Positions 26,560 through 34,209 of a stretch of 64,000 nt of DNA are shown here, in pieces. The position numbers and the translations under genes were made by a program. Each line of letters starts with the position of its first letter. The stretch's first letter is position 1. Source of the DNA: Sva-07 sp963743825 (GTDB lineage: Bacteria; Actinomycetota; Acidimicrobiia; Acidimicrobiales; Ilumatobacteraceae); the NCBI GenBank assembly GCA_963743825.1, contig CAVURC010000014.1, forward strand, positions 80,932 to 144,931, given 5' to 3'. The notes beneath the pieces are model-generated. The model did no database searches, was not told where the DNA came from, and worked only from the letters and a program-made list of their open reading frames with translations.

Positions 26560-28356
26560 ATGAGCGGAACCACGACCAACCAGCGCCTCACTGACTGGGT
26601 GTCCGAATGGGCGGCGGTGATGCAGCCGACCGACATCTACTGGTGCGACGGATCCGCCGACGAGTACGAGGACCTGTGCCGGCAACTGGTCGACTCCGGC
26701 ACCTTCACCAAGCTCGACGACGCCAAGCGGCCGAACAGCTACTGGGCGCACTCCGATCCGGGCGACGTTGCGCGAGTCGAGGACCGCACCTACATCTGCG
26801 CAGCGAACGAGGACGACGCCGGCCCGAACAACAATTGGCGCGATCCGGCCGAGATGCGTGCGGAGATGAAGCAGCTGTACACGGGTTCGATGAAGGGCCG
26901 CACCATGTACGTCGTGCCGTTCTCGATGGGCCCGCTCGGCTCGCCGATCGCCCACATCGGTGTCCAGCTCACCGACTCGGCCTACGTCGCAGCCAACATG
27001 AGAATCATGACCCGGATGGGTCAGGGCGCGCTCGATGCCCTCGGCAACGACGACTGGGTGCCGTGCCTGCATTCCGTCGGGGCACCGCTCGCCGACGGCG
27101 CGACGGACGTACCGTGGCCGTGCGACGCCGAGAACAAGTACATCGTGCACTTCCCGGAGACCCGCGAGATCTGGTCGTACGGATCCGGATACGGCGGCAA
27201 CGCCCTGCTCGGCAAGAAGTGCTTCGCGCTGCGCATCGCCTCGGTGATGGCCCGCGACAACGGCTGGCTCGCCGAGCACATGCTGATCCTGAAGCTCACG
27301 AACCCCGAGGGCGAGTCGAAGTACATCGCCGGCGCATTCCCGTCAGCGTGCGGCAAGACCAACCTCGCCATGCTCGTTCCGACGATTCCCGGTTGGAAGG
27401 CCGAGACCATCGGCGACGACATCTGCTGGATGAAGTTCGGCGACGACGGCCGGCTCTACGCCATCAATCCGGAAGCCGGCTTCTTCGGCGTTGCACCAGG
27501 CACGGGCTGGGACACCAACCACAACGCCATGGAGACCCTCTGGGGGAACTGCATCTACACCAACACGGCGCTCACCGACGACAACGACGTGTGGTGGGAG
27601 GGCATGACCGACACCGCCCCGGCTCGTGCGACCGACTGGAAGGGCAATGCCTGGAATCCGGAGATGGAGACACCGGCCGCCCACCCCAACGCTCGTTTCA
27701 CGGCGCCCGCAGCGCAGTGCCCGTCGATCGCTCCCGAATGGGAGAGTCCGACGGGGGTGCCGATCTCGGCGATCCTGTTCGGCGGTCGGCGTCGCACCAC
27801 CGTTCCCCTCGTCACCGAGGCCAACAACTGGGAGCACGGCGTCTTCCTCGGCTCGATCATGGCGTCGGAGACCACCGCCGCAGCGCAGGGTGCTGTCGGC
27901 CAGCTCCGCTTCGACCCCATGGCGATGTTGCCGTTCTGCGGCTACAACTACGCCGACTACTTCGCCCACTGGTTGGGTATGGAGAAGGCCACCGATCCGG
28001 CGAACCTCCCCAAGATCTTCTTCGTCAACTGGTTCCGTCGCGACGACGACGGCCGCTTCCTGTGGCCGGGCTACGGCGAGAACAGCCGCGTGCTCAAGTG
28101 GGTGTTCGAGCGGGTGAACGGTTCCACCGATGCGGTCGACACACCGATCGGCAAGCTCCCGACCAAGGCTGCCCTCGACACCGACGGCCTCGACATCGAC
28201 GAGGCCGACCTCGACACGCTGCTCGCGGTCGATGTCGACGGCTGGCAGGCCGCCATCCCCCAGATCCGCGAGCATTACGCCGCCTTCGGCGACCGTCTCC
28301 CGGCGGCACTGCACGTCGAGGTCGACACCCTCGAGGCGAACCTCGCCGACGTCTGA
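26560..28356 (+). CDS. pckG: Phosphoenolpyruvate carboxykinase (GTP)
   Basis: ATG 26560 follows GACGAGGAG. The 598-residue protein has the GTP-PEPCK hallmarks: SYGSGYGGNALLGKKCFALR, the P-loop FPSACGKTNLAMLVP, DDICWMKFGDDGRLYAINPE, and the C-terminal guanine-binding region FFVNWFRRDDDGRFLWPGYG with ENSRVLKWVF. It interconverts oxaloacetate and PEP with GTP, the gluconeogenic entry step, and is typical of actinobacteria. It is monocistronic, bounded by a strong terminator. The 224 bases upstream contain no gene. Confidence 0.98.
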   Translation: MSGTTTNQRLTDWVSEWAAVMQPTDIYWCDGSADEYEDLCRQLVDSGTFTKLDDAKRPNSYWAHSDPGDVARVEDRTYICAANEDDAGPNNNWRDPAEMRAEMKQLYTGSMKGRTMYVVPFSMGPLGSPIAHIGVQLTDSAYVAANMRIMTRMGQGALDALGNDDWVPCLHSVGAPLADGATDVPWPCDAENKYIVHFPETREIWSYGSGYGGNALLGKKCFALRIASVMARDNGWLAEHMLILKLTNPEGESKYIAGAFPSACGKTNLAMLVPTIPGWKAETIGDDICWMKFGDDGRLYAINPEAGFFGVAPGTGWDTNHNAMETLWGNCIYTNTALTDDNDVWWEGMTDTAPARATDWKGNAWNPEMETPAAHPNARFTAPAAQCPSIAPEWESPTGVPISAILFGGRRRTTVPLVTEANNWEHGVFLGSIMASETTAAAQGAVGQLRFDPMAMLPFCGYNYADYFAHWLGMEKATDPANLPKIFFVNWFRRDDDGRFLWPGYGENSRVLKWVFERVNGSTDAVDTPIGKLPTKAALDTDGLDIDEADLDTLLAVDVDGWQAAIPQIREHYAAFGDRLPAALHVEVDTLEANLADV

Positions 28357-28359
28357 CCG

Positions 28360-28406
28360 TTCTCGTGAACTCGTTGCGGAACTATTCCGCAACGAGTTCA
28401 CGAGAA
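28360..28406 (+). terminator. Strong terminator of pckG
   Basis: A perfect 22-base inverted repeat (28360-28381 and 28385-28406; arm begins TTCTCGTGAACTCGTTGCGG) surrounds a three-base CTA loop, starting three bases after the pckG stop. No T-run follows, so it acts either as a high-GC hairpin terminator or as an mRNA-stabilising 3' structure. Confidence 0.8.
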
Positions 28407-28435
28407 TCACGAAGGTGAGCGATCGCCGACGCGCA

Positions 28436-28463
28436 ACGGCCGGGACCCGAAGGCCCCGGCCGT
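28436..28463 (-). terminator. Hairpin downstream of rpmA
   Basis: Arms ACGGCCGGG (28436-28444) and CCCGGCCGT (28455-28463) pair perfectly with a ten-base loop. It lies 29 bases beyond the rpmA stop on the minus strand and would terminate the rplU-rpmA transcript. Together with the pckG hairpin it fills the convergent gap. Confidence 0.65.
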
Positions 28464-28492
28464 TGTCGGCGTTCAGTTGTGGTGGGACGATG

Positions 28493-28750
28493 TCAGGCGT
28501 CGGCGGTGATGACGCTGACCGACTTGCGGCCCTTCATCTGGCCGAATTCGACCGTACCGTCGACGAGGCTGAACAGCGTGTCGTCCTTGCCCTTGCCGAC
28601 GTTCTTGCCGGGGTGGAACTTGGTGCCGCGTTGACGCACGATGATCGTGCCGGCGGTGATCGAGCTGCCGCCGAACGCCTTCACGCCGAGGCGCTGGGCG
28701 TTGGAATCGCGTCCGTTGCGGGTTGAACCGCCACCTTTTGTCTTTGACAT
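28493..28750 (-). CDS. rpmA: 50S ribosomal protein L27
   Basis: The 85-residue protein starts MSKTKGGGSTRNGRDSNAQR. The L27 signature is GKVIPGSIIVRQRG-like: SSITAGTIIVRQRGTKFHPG. The N-terminal tail reaches the peptidyl transferase centre. It is 36 bases after rplU, the conserved rplU-rpmA operon. Confidence 0.97.
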   Translation of the reverse strand: MSKTKGGGSTRNGRDSNAQRLGVKAFGGSSITAGTIIVRQRGTKFHPGKNVGKGKDDTLFSLVDGTVEFGQMKGRKSVSVITADA

Positions 28751-28786
28751 GAGTGCTCTACTCCGTTCGAATCAGTGTGTCGGCAG

Positions 28787-29095
28787 TCAGACCGTGATCG
28801 AGGTGATCTCGACCAGGTGATACTTCTGACGATGGCCGTAGCGACGATGGTTGTTGGTGCGGCGTTTGAAGGTGTAGCCGTTGATCTTCGGGCCCTTGAC
28901 CTGGCCGATGATCTTGCCGGTGACCGATGCGCCCTTGAGCTCATCCGGCGTCGCGAGAACGGTTGCTCCATCGACCACCATGACGGGGGTCAGCGACACG
29001 TCGCTGCCCTCGTCGGCGTCGAGCAGTTCAACTCGTACCTGCTGGCCTTCGGCCACCTTTTCCTGCTTGCCGCCTGAGGCGATGACTGCGTACAT
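28787..29095 (-). CDS. rplU: 50S ribosomal protein L21
   Basis: The 102-residue protein starts MYAVIASGGKQEKVAEGQQV. L21 marks are GKIIGQVKGPKINGYTFKRR and the ending NNHRRYGHRQKYHLVEITSI. It binds 23S rRNA. It lies 35 bases after the metallo-beta-lactamase-fold gene, so readthrough from that unit is possible. No obgE is found immediately downstream, unlike in many genomes. Confidence 0.97.
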   Translation of the reverse strand: MYAVIASGGKQEKVAEGQQVRVELLDADEGSDVSLTPVMVVDGATVLATPDELKGASVTGKIIGQVKGPKINGYTFKRRTNNHRRYGHRQKYHLVEITSITV

Positions 29096-29130
29096 AGCGT
29101 TAACCGAGGCTAGCGGTCAAACTCGCCGGC

Positions 29131-30393
29131 TCAACCCGCGACAGCCTCCGATTCCCTGGCGGCACCCGCAAAGATGCCCTTGGCCATCAACGAACTCTCC
29201 GCTGCCCGCCGAGTCCGGTAGATCAGGGCTCGAGATGCGTGCACGCCGGCATCCGTCGGTGCGGCCCATCCGGCGAGATCGGCGAGGTGGCACGCGAGGC
29301 GGAGATCACCGAGGTCGGCAAGATGCGTCGCCCGTTCGATGAGCGCAGTCACTCCGCCCGCCAAGTCGGCGAGTTCGGTCGCCAACGCGGAATCAGGCGC
29401 CGGCTTCAGACGACTCGGCGCTCCGTCCCACCAACCACCGAACTGGCGCCAGATGTTCCGGACGACGAACTCGGGCTCGTCGTAGAGCGGCCGGAGGTAG
29501 GGCTTGGCGAGGACGTCGTCGGGCACATGCACGCTGTGGACGATCGTGTCGAGCACCTCACCTGCGTTCATCATGTCGACGACCTCGGCGACGAGACGTT
29601 CGAGTGCCGCAGCAATGTCGGTGAGCACCATCGCGATGCGGTCGCGGCCCTCGATCGGCAGGCCGTGGGCAGGCAGGAGCAGTTCCGGGCCACGCTCGGC
29701 CATCGCTCGAAGGGCGGCGGCCCATTCGATCGGATAGCGCTGGACCTTCTGCGGATTGCCGGCGTTCGGGAAGTTCCAGATGACGAAGTCGCCGGTGAAG
29801 AGCCACTTGCGCTCGGGGATCCAGCCCCACAGGTGATCGTCGGTCTCGCCGCGGGCGTGGTGGAGTTCGATCGTGTGGTCGCCGACGGTCACGGAGTCGT
29901 GGTCGTCGACGACATGATCCGGGCGCAGCGTCGTTGCCGGAATGAACTCGGGCGTCGCGCCCATTCCGAAATCTCCACGTACACCACCGAACTGGCGGGC
30001 GTTGATGCGCACGTTCCAGTCGTTCGTGTAGGCGTAGCGGTCGAAGCGTTCGTCGACGTTGCGGTGGCCGACCACGGTCATGCGATCGAACGCTGCGGCG
30101 AAGTCGGGGCTCCCGCCGACGTGGTCGGCATGGCCGTGGGTGTACACGAGGTGGGTGACGGGCGTCGTGGTCCAGCCCTGGATGGCCGCGACGACGTCGG
30201 CGCCGGTTCGAGCGTGCGAGGCGTCGAACGCGACGAGCCCCTCGCCGGCGTCGAGCACGATGCTGTGGCTGAAGCTCTCGACGATCGCCAACCCGTCGGC
30301 CAACTCCGACAACTCGTTGGTGACCCGGTTGACCGGTTCGTCGACCACGCCCGAATCGATGACCCGGGAGGACAGTGCCAGGAGATCAGCCAT
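29131..30393 (-). CDS. Metallo-beta-lactamase-fold hydrolase, alkyl sulfatase-like
   Basis: The 420-residue protein has the zinc motif HLVYTHGHADHVGGSPDF (HxHxDH) at about 82-99, downstream ligands in IELHHARGETDDHLWGWIPE and the metal-bridging Asp in KWLFTGDFVIWNFPN. The TGDFVIW and HARGETDDH combination, followed by an alpha-helical dimerisation-like region (about 240-310), matches the SdsA1/BDS1 alkylsulfatase branch. That branch hydrolyses alkyl sulfates. It is shorter than SdsA1 (about 650), so the C-terminal SCP2-like domain is missing and the substrate is uncertain. It follows the HesB-like gene by 21 bases and is probably cotranscribed. Confidence 0.85.
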   Translation of the reverse strand: MADLLALSSRVIDSGVVDEPVNRVTNELSELADGLAIVESFSHSIVLDAGEGLVAFDASHARTGADVVAAIQGWTTTPVTHLVYTHGHADHVGGSPDFAAAFDRMTVVGHRNVDERFDRYAYTNDWNVRINARQFGGVRGDFGMGATPEFIPATTLRPDHVVDDHDSVTVGDHTIELHHARGETDDHLWGWIPERKWLFTGDFVIWNFPNAGNPQKVQRYPIEWAAALRAMAERGPELLLPAHGLPIEGRDRIAMVLTDIAAALERLVAEVVDMMNAGEVLDTIVHSVHVPDDVLAKPYLRPLYDEPEFVVRNIWRQFGGWWDGAPSRLKPAPDSALATELADLAGGVTALIERATHLADLGDLRLACHLADLAGWAAPTDAGVHASRALIYRTRRAAESSLMAKGIFAGAARESEAVAG

Positions 30394-30414
30394 CCCCAGA
30401 CCCTAGGCGGACGA

Positions 30415-30723
30415 TCAGATGGCGCACGTGTCGTCGGTGAGGCTGTCGGCGGCGCGGAATTCGACGGCGAGCGTCTTCGACAGACGACCTTTCGTGACCA
30501 CTCGCATCGACTCGGCCATGCCGATCAGCGTGGGAGAAATCAAGATCTGGAACCGCTCGTGACGCAGCTTGCGGTACGGCGCCAGATTCTTGCCCTTGAC
30601 GTTGGTGTCGACCGACACCTCGGCGACCTTGCCTCAACCGGTGGGACGGATGAAGTCGATCGACATCGTGCCGCCCTTGCGTTCCAGCAACGCCCCGGCC
30701 TCGTCGGTGATCTCGATCTGCAT
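30415..30723 (-). CDS. HesB/IscA-like protein with in-frame TGA, candidate selenoprotein
   Basis: From ATG 30723 the frame reads MQIEITDEAGALLERKGGT, then MSIDFIRPTG, a TGA at 30634-30636 (codon 30), and continues GKVAEVSVDTNVKGKNLAPY to a terminal TGA at 30415, 102 residues in all. The layout ITDEA...L...GGT...G-C-G-K matches the HesB/IscA A-type Fe-S carrier fold, in which the codon after G29 should be the first metal-binding cysteine. TGA there fits selenocysteine. A hairpin meeting the bacterial SECIS rules begins 14 bases after it. HesB-like selenoproteins are a described family. Alternatives are a TGC/TGT to TGA error or a disrupted gene with a GTG restart at 30618. Confidence 0.75.
30604..30619 (-). 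promoter_or_regulatory. Candidate bacterial SECIS hairpin
   Basis: In the mRNA, GGUGUC pairs with GACACC over six perfect base pairs and closes a GGUC tetraloop. The loop begins 20 bases after the UGA (14 single-stranded plus the 6-base arm). The known bacterial SECIS constraints are an apical loop 16-37 bases from UGA, a short loop and a G in its first two positions. All are satisfied. Confidence 0.65.
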
Positions 30724-30736
30724 GCGCTCAGGCTAA

Positions 30737-30765
30737 TGAGACGCGGGGTCTGACCCCGCGTCTCA
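30737..30765. terminator. Perfect palindrome after the RNase E/G gene
   Basis: The 14-base arms TGAGACGCGGGGTC and GACCCCGCGTCTCA flank a single T. It lies seven bases beyond the RNase E/G stop and 14 bases before the HesB-like start, so it would end the RNase transcript. The centre GGGGTCTGACCCC is identical to the centre of the hairpin at 62839-62861. Confidence 0.75.
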
Positions 30766-30771
30766 CGCGTC

Positions 30772-32751
30772 TCATTCGAGGAGGGAGTAGTCGACGAGGA
30801 CGCCGCGGCCTTCGCAGTCGGGGCAGATCTCGGAGTACTCGGTGAGCAGGCCTTCACCGATCCGTTTGCGAGTCATCTCGACGAGACCGAGTTCGGTGAT
30901 GTCGAACACCTGCGAGCGGGTCTTGTCGCGCGCCAGCGCATCGCGGAAGGCTTCGACGACCTTGGCCCGGTTGCCCCTGATCTCCATGTCGATGAAGTCG
31001 ATCACGATGATGCCGCCGATGTCGCGCAACCGGAGTTGCTTGGCGATCTCGACGGCAGCCTCCATGTTGTTGACGAAGACGGTGTCCTCGAGATTCGACT
31101 TGCCCACGTTCTTGCCGGTGTTCACGTCGATCACCGTCAAGGCCTCGGTGTGCTCGATGATGAGCGACCCACCGGACGGCAACCACACCTTGCGATCGAG
31201 CGCCTTGTGGACCTGCTCGTGGATGTGGTGTCGCTCGAACACGGACAGCCCCTCGGCCGCTGCGTCGTAGTACTCGATCCGGTCGGCCAACTCGGGATTG
31301 AAGGCTGCGACGTAGCGCTGGACCTCACGATGCAGACGTTCGTCGTCGATCACCACACCGCGGTAGTCCGCGTTGAACTCCTCACGGATCACTCGCACCG
31401 CCAGTTCGGGTTCGCGGTACAGCAGCGTCGGACGTTGCGCCTTGGCAGCCTTCTCGGCGATCTCGTCCCACTGCTGCAGGAGGATCGTCATGTCGGCCAC
31501 GAGTTCCTGCTCGGTGGCGGTTTCGGCGGCCGTGCGCACGATGATGCCGTGCTCGTCGGGCTTCACCCGGTCGAGGATGCCCCTCAGACGCTTGCGGACG
31601 TCGTCGGGGAGGCGCTTGGAGATCCCGTACGTCTTCGAGTTCGGGATGAGCACCACGAACCGGCCGGGCAGCGACACCTCCTGGGTGAGGCGCGCCCCCT
31701 TGTGGGCGATCGGGTTCTTCGTCACCTGGCAGATGATCAACTGCTTGTTCTTCAGGATGTCTTCGATACGCGGGTTCTTGCCGCGCTCGTCGATGTCCTC
31801 GGCGTCGTACTGCACGTCGCCGCGGTAGAGCACTGCGTTCTTCGGCGTTGCGATGTCGACGAACGCGGCCTCCATGCCCGGCAGGACGTTCTGGATGCGG
31901 CCCACGTAGATGTTGCCGTGGATCTGGCTGACGTCGTCGGCCGGACGACTGACGTAGTGCTCGATCAGGTTGCGGCCTTCGAGGACGCCCACCTGCGCCA
32001 TGCCGGGGCGCACCTGCACCGCCATGAAGTACCTGCCGATCGGCTTGCCATTGCGCTCGCGACCACGACGCTGTTCGAGCATCGCATCATCGAGTTGCCC
32101 GTCATCGGCGCGTCCCTTGCCGCGCCCTCGAGTCCGGCGACCCTTCTTCGAGCCGGTCTCGGACCCACCCTGATCGCTGCGAGCCGAGGAACTGTCGACT
32201 GTCGAGGCGCCGTCGCCGGTCGACGCACCGGATCCGCCGCTGCCACGGCGGCGACGCCGCTTGTCGCCGCCGGGCTTGTCGCCGCCATCTCGGGCAGCGG
32301 AAGCACGCGCCGGGCCTGGCGGCGGCGACGTCGGAATCGGCATCGTGTCACCGATCCGGGGTTTGCGGACCAGCGCCTTCTCGGCAGCTTCAGGCGACGC
32401 GCGACCTTCGCTCATCGGCTCCGGAAGCTCGACGTCGTTGCGGTCGTCGTCGTCCGATGACTGGGCGGCCGAGAGGGCGTCGTCGTCGTCCTGTGGCTCA
32501 CCGCTCCGAGCTGCTCCACGACGGCCCTGCCCACCACGCGAACCCCGTCGACGAGGGGCGGTGCTCGACGACGGCCCACCAGACGTCGAAGCGTCGTCGA
32601 GCGACTGATCGTCTGATGCAGGCAGAACCTGGTCGGCACCGACCGGCGACGACGCACTGGGCGAGGCCGCGACGGCGGACGACGAAGGCCCGTCAGCGGA
32701 CGGAGTGTTGGCCGCCACCTCGGCGGGAATGTCGGTTTCGGAGTGATCCAT
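30772..32751 (-). CDS. rng: Ribonuclease E/G
   Basis: The 659-residue protein has a disordered Ser/Asp/Arg-rich N-terminal extension of about 240 residues (QSLDDASTSGGPSSSTAPRR, and KRRRRRGSGGSG). The catalytic core starts RYFMAVQVRPGMAQVGVLEG. It includes an S1 domain (GNIYVGRIQNVLPGMEAAFV), the DNase I-like catalytic site EALTVIDVNTGKNVGKSNLE with IIVIDFIDME, and the zinc-link CPDCEGRG at the C-terminus. It is the main endoribonuclease for mRNA decay and rRNA maturation. An N-terminal rather than C-terminal disordered arm is usual for actinobacterial RNase E. Confidence 0.95.
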   Translation of the reverse strand: MDHSETDIPAEVAANTPSADGPSSSAVAASPSASSPVGADQVLPASDDQSLDDASTSGGPSSSTAPRRRGSRGGQGRRGAARSGEPQDDDDALSAAQSSDDDDRNDVELPEPMSEGRASPEAAEKALVRKPRIGDTMPIPTSPPPGPARASAARDGGDKPGGDKRRRRRGSGGSGASTGDGASTVDSSSARSDQGGSETGSKKGRRTRGRGKGRADDGQLDDAMLEQRRGRERNGKPIGRYFMAVQVRPGMAQVGVLEGRNLIEHYVSRPADDVSQIHGNIYVGRIQNVLPGMEAAFVDIATPKNAVLYRGDVQYDAEDIDERGKNPRIEDILKNKQLIICQVTKNPIAHKGARLTQEVSLPGRFVVLIPNSKTYGISKRLPDDVRKRLRGILDRVKPDEHGIIVRTAAETATEQELVADMTILLQQWDEIAEKAAKAQRPTLLYREPELAVRVIREEFNADYRGVVIDDERLHREVQRYVAAFNPELADRIEYYDAAAEGLSVFERHHIHEQVHKALDRKVWLPSGGSLIIEHTEALTVIDVNTGKNVGKSNLEDTVFVNNMEAAVEIAKQLRLRDIGGIIVIDFIDMEIRGNRAKVVEAFRDALARDKTRSQVFDITELGLVEMTRKRIGEGLLTEYSEICPDCEGRGVLVDYSLLE

Positions 32752-33051
32752 GTTGGAGGGTGTCCCTTCTCAGGAGAGCAGCGCAGGCGGCGCTCTCCGC
32801 AACCGGAACCGTCCGCGCCGTGCGGTGGGTTCCGATTGCTCGTGACGTGCGGATCCGCCGGTCGGCGGTTCCGGGAAGACGCGTCGCCCCCAGGCGGGCA
32901 GTTCGACTTGTACGTGAACCGACCCGACGACGCTGCTCGCGCAACCGCTCATGGGTGATGAGTCCGTCGAAGTTGGTCACTGGGTTGGCAATTCTACGTG
33001 CTGCGACGCCGAGTCGAGGGATGACCATCGATTTCTCGACTGCGTCGGACA
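32752..33051. other. 300-base gap between rodA and the RNase E/G gene
   Basis: No convincing gene is present; short frames on both strands lack family features. On the minus strand it forms the RNase E/G 5' leader. At 32773-32798 it holds a hairpin (arms GGAGAGC and GCTCTCC, 7 bases) about 20 bases before the ATG. RNase E leaders are autoregulated in E. coli; a similar role here is only a suggestion. Confidence 0.5.
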
Positions 33052-34207
33052 TCAACGCATTCGGCGCATGTGGACCGACTGCACCAGTCCGAACATGGCG
33101 AAATAGACGATGATCCCCGAGCCTCCGTACGAGATGAACGGCAACGGGAGTCCGGTCACGGGCATGATCTTGAGGGTCATCGCAATGTTCTGGAACGTCT
33201 GCCACAGCACCATCGTGAACACGCCTGCGCACAGGTAGGTGCCCAACAGGTCGCGCGACAGGTGCGCAATACGCCAGATCCGCACGAGTGCGACCCCGAT
33301 GAGCCCGAGCACGACGGCCGATCCGATCAGCCCGAACTGCTCGCCGATCGCCGCGAACGGGAAGTCGGCCCACATGACGGGAATGTCGCGACCGTTCGTC
33401 AACGGCCCCTGCAGCCACCCCTTGCCCCACACCCCGCCGGTCCCGATCGCCCGCATGGCGTTCTCGGCCTGGTAGAGGTCGTCCTGGTTGGCGGCCGCAG
33501 GGTTGACGAGCGCACGGATCCGGGCGGCCTGATAGCTCGTTCACCAGCCGGCCGACGAACGCCGCGAGCACCGTCGCCACCGACAGCAGCGTGATCAGGA
33601 GGATGTAGCGGGCCTTGGCACCGGCCACGAGGAGGACACCCATGGCCATCGACACGAGCACCGACGCCGACCCGAGGTCGGGCTGGATGATGACGAGAAC
33701 CGCCGGCGCACCCACGATCATCAGGCCGCCGAGGAATCGGGGATACGAGACCTCGTCACTTCGTTCCTCGGCGAGGTAGGTCGCGAGCATGAGCAGGGTG
33801 GTGAACTTGGCCATCTCGGCCGGCTGGAAGTTGAGCGGCCCGAGGTCGAACGAGATGCGGTCCTCCCCCGATGCGATCCCGACCAGGAACAGCAACGCGA
33901 GGATCACGAGCGTGAGCCCGTAGAGGAACCGCGCGCGATCCTTCCACCACTCGTAGTCGATCGACATCACGCCGAACATCACGACGGCGGCCGCGATCGC
34001 GAAGACCACCTGGCGGGTTGCGAACGCATAGGGGTCGCCGTCGATGCGTGTCCGTGACGCCGAGAAGACGACGAAGCATCCCATCACGGTCAAGATCGCC
34101 TGCACCGACAGCAGCACCCAGTCGACGTTGCGGCTCGGTGCCGCGGGGCTGGCACCGATGTTGCCGAGACCGGAGTCGGGTTTGCGTGAGAGGAAGGAGG
34201 CGGCCAC
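33052..34207 (-). CDS. rodA: Rod-shape peptidoglycan glycosyltransferase RodA (one frame break)
   Basis: GTG 34207 lies two bases after the PBP2 stop. The SEDS protein starts AASFLSRKPDSGLGNIGASP and continues through LLSVQAILTVMGCFVVFSAS, with about ten membrane helices. At about 33535 the frame moves by one (an extra base in the GAGCTATCAG region). It then reads YQAARIRALVNPAAANQDDL to AMRAIGTGGVWGKGWLQGPL, ending PLPFISYGGSGIIVYFAMFG. After repair it has 384 residues. SEDS marks are LNFQPAEMAKF with IIQPDLGSA and the GGSG motif. Linkage to mreBCD and PBP2 identifies it as RodA rather than FtsW. Confidence 0.9.
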
Positions 34208-34209
34208 GG

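Noticed and set aside
30386..30857. Alternative short minus-strand frames overlapping the HesB-like gene.
   Set aside because: They read Arg/Ser-rich shadow peptides, while the frame with TGA matches the HesB/IscA family along its whole length.
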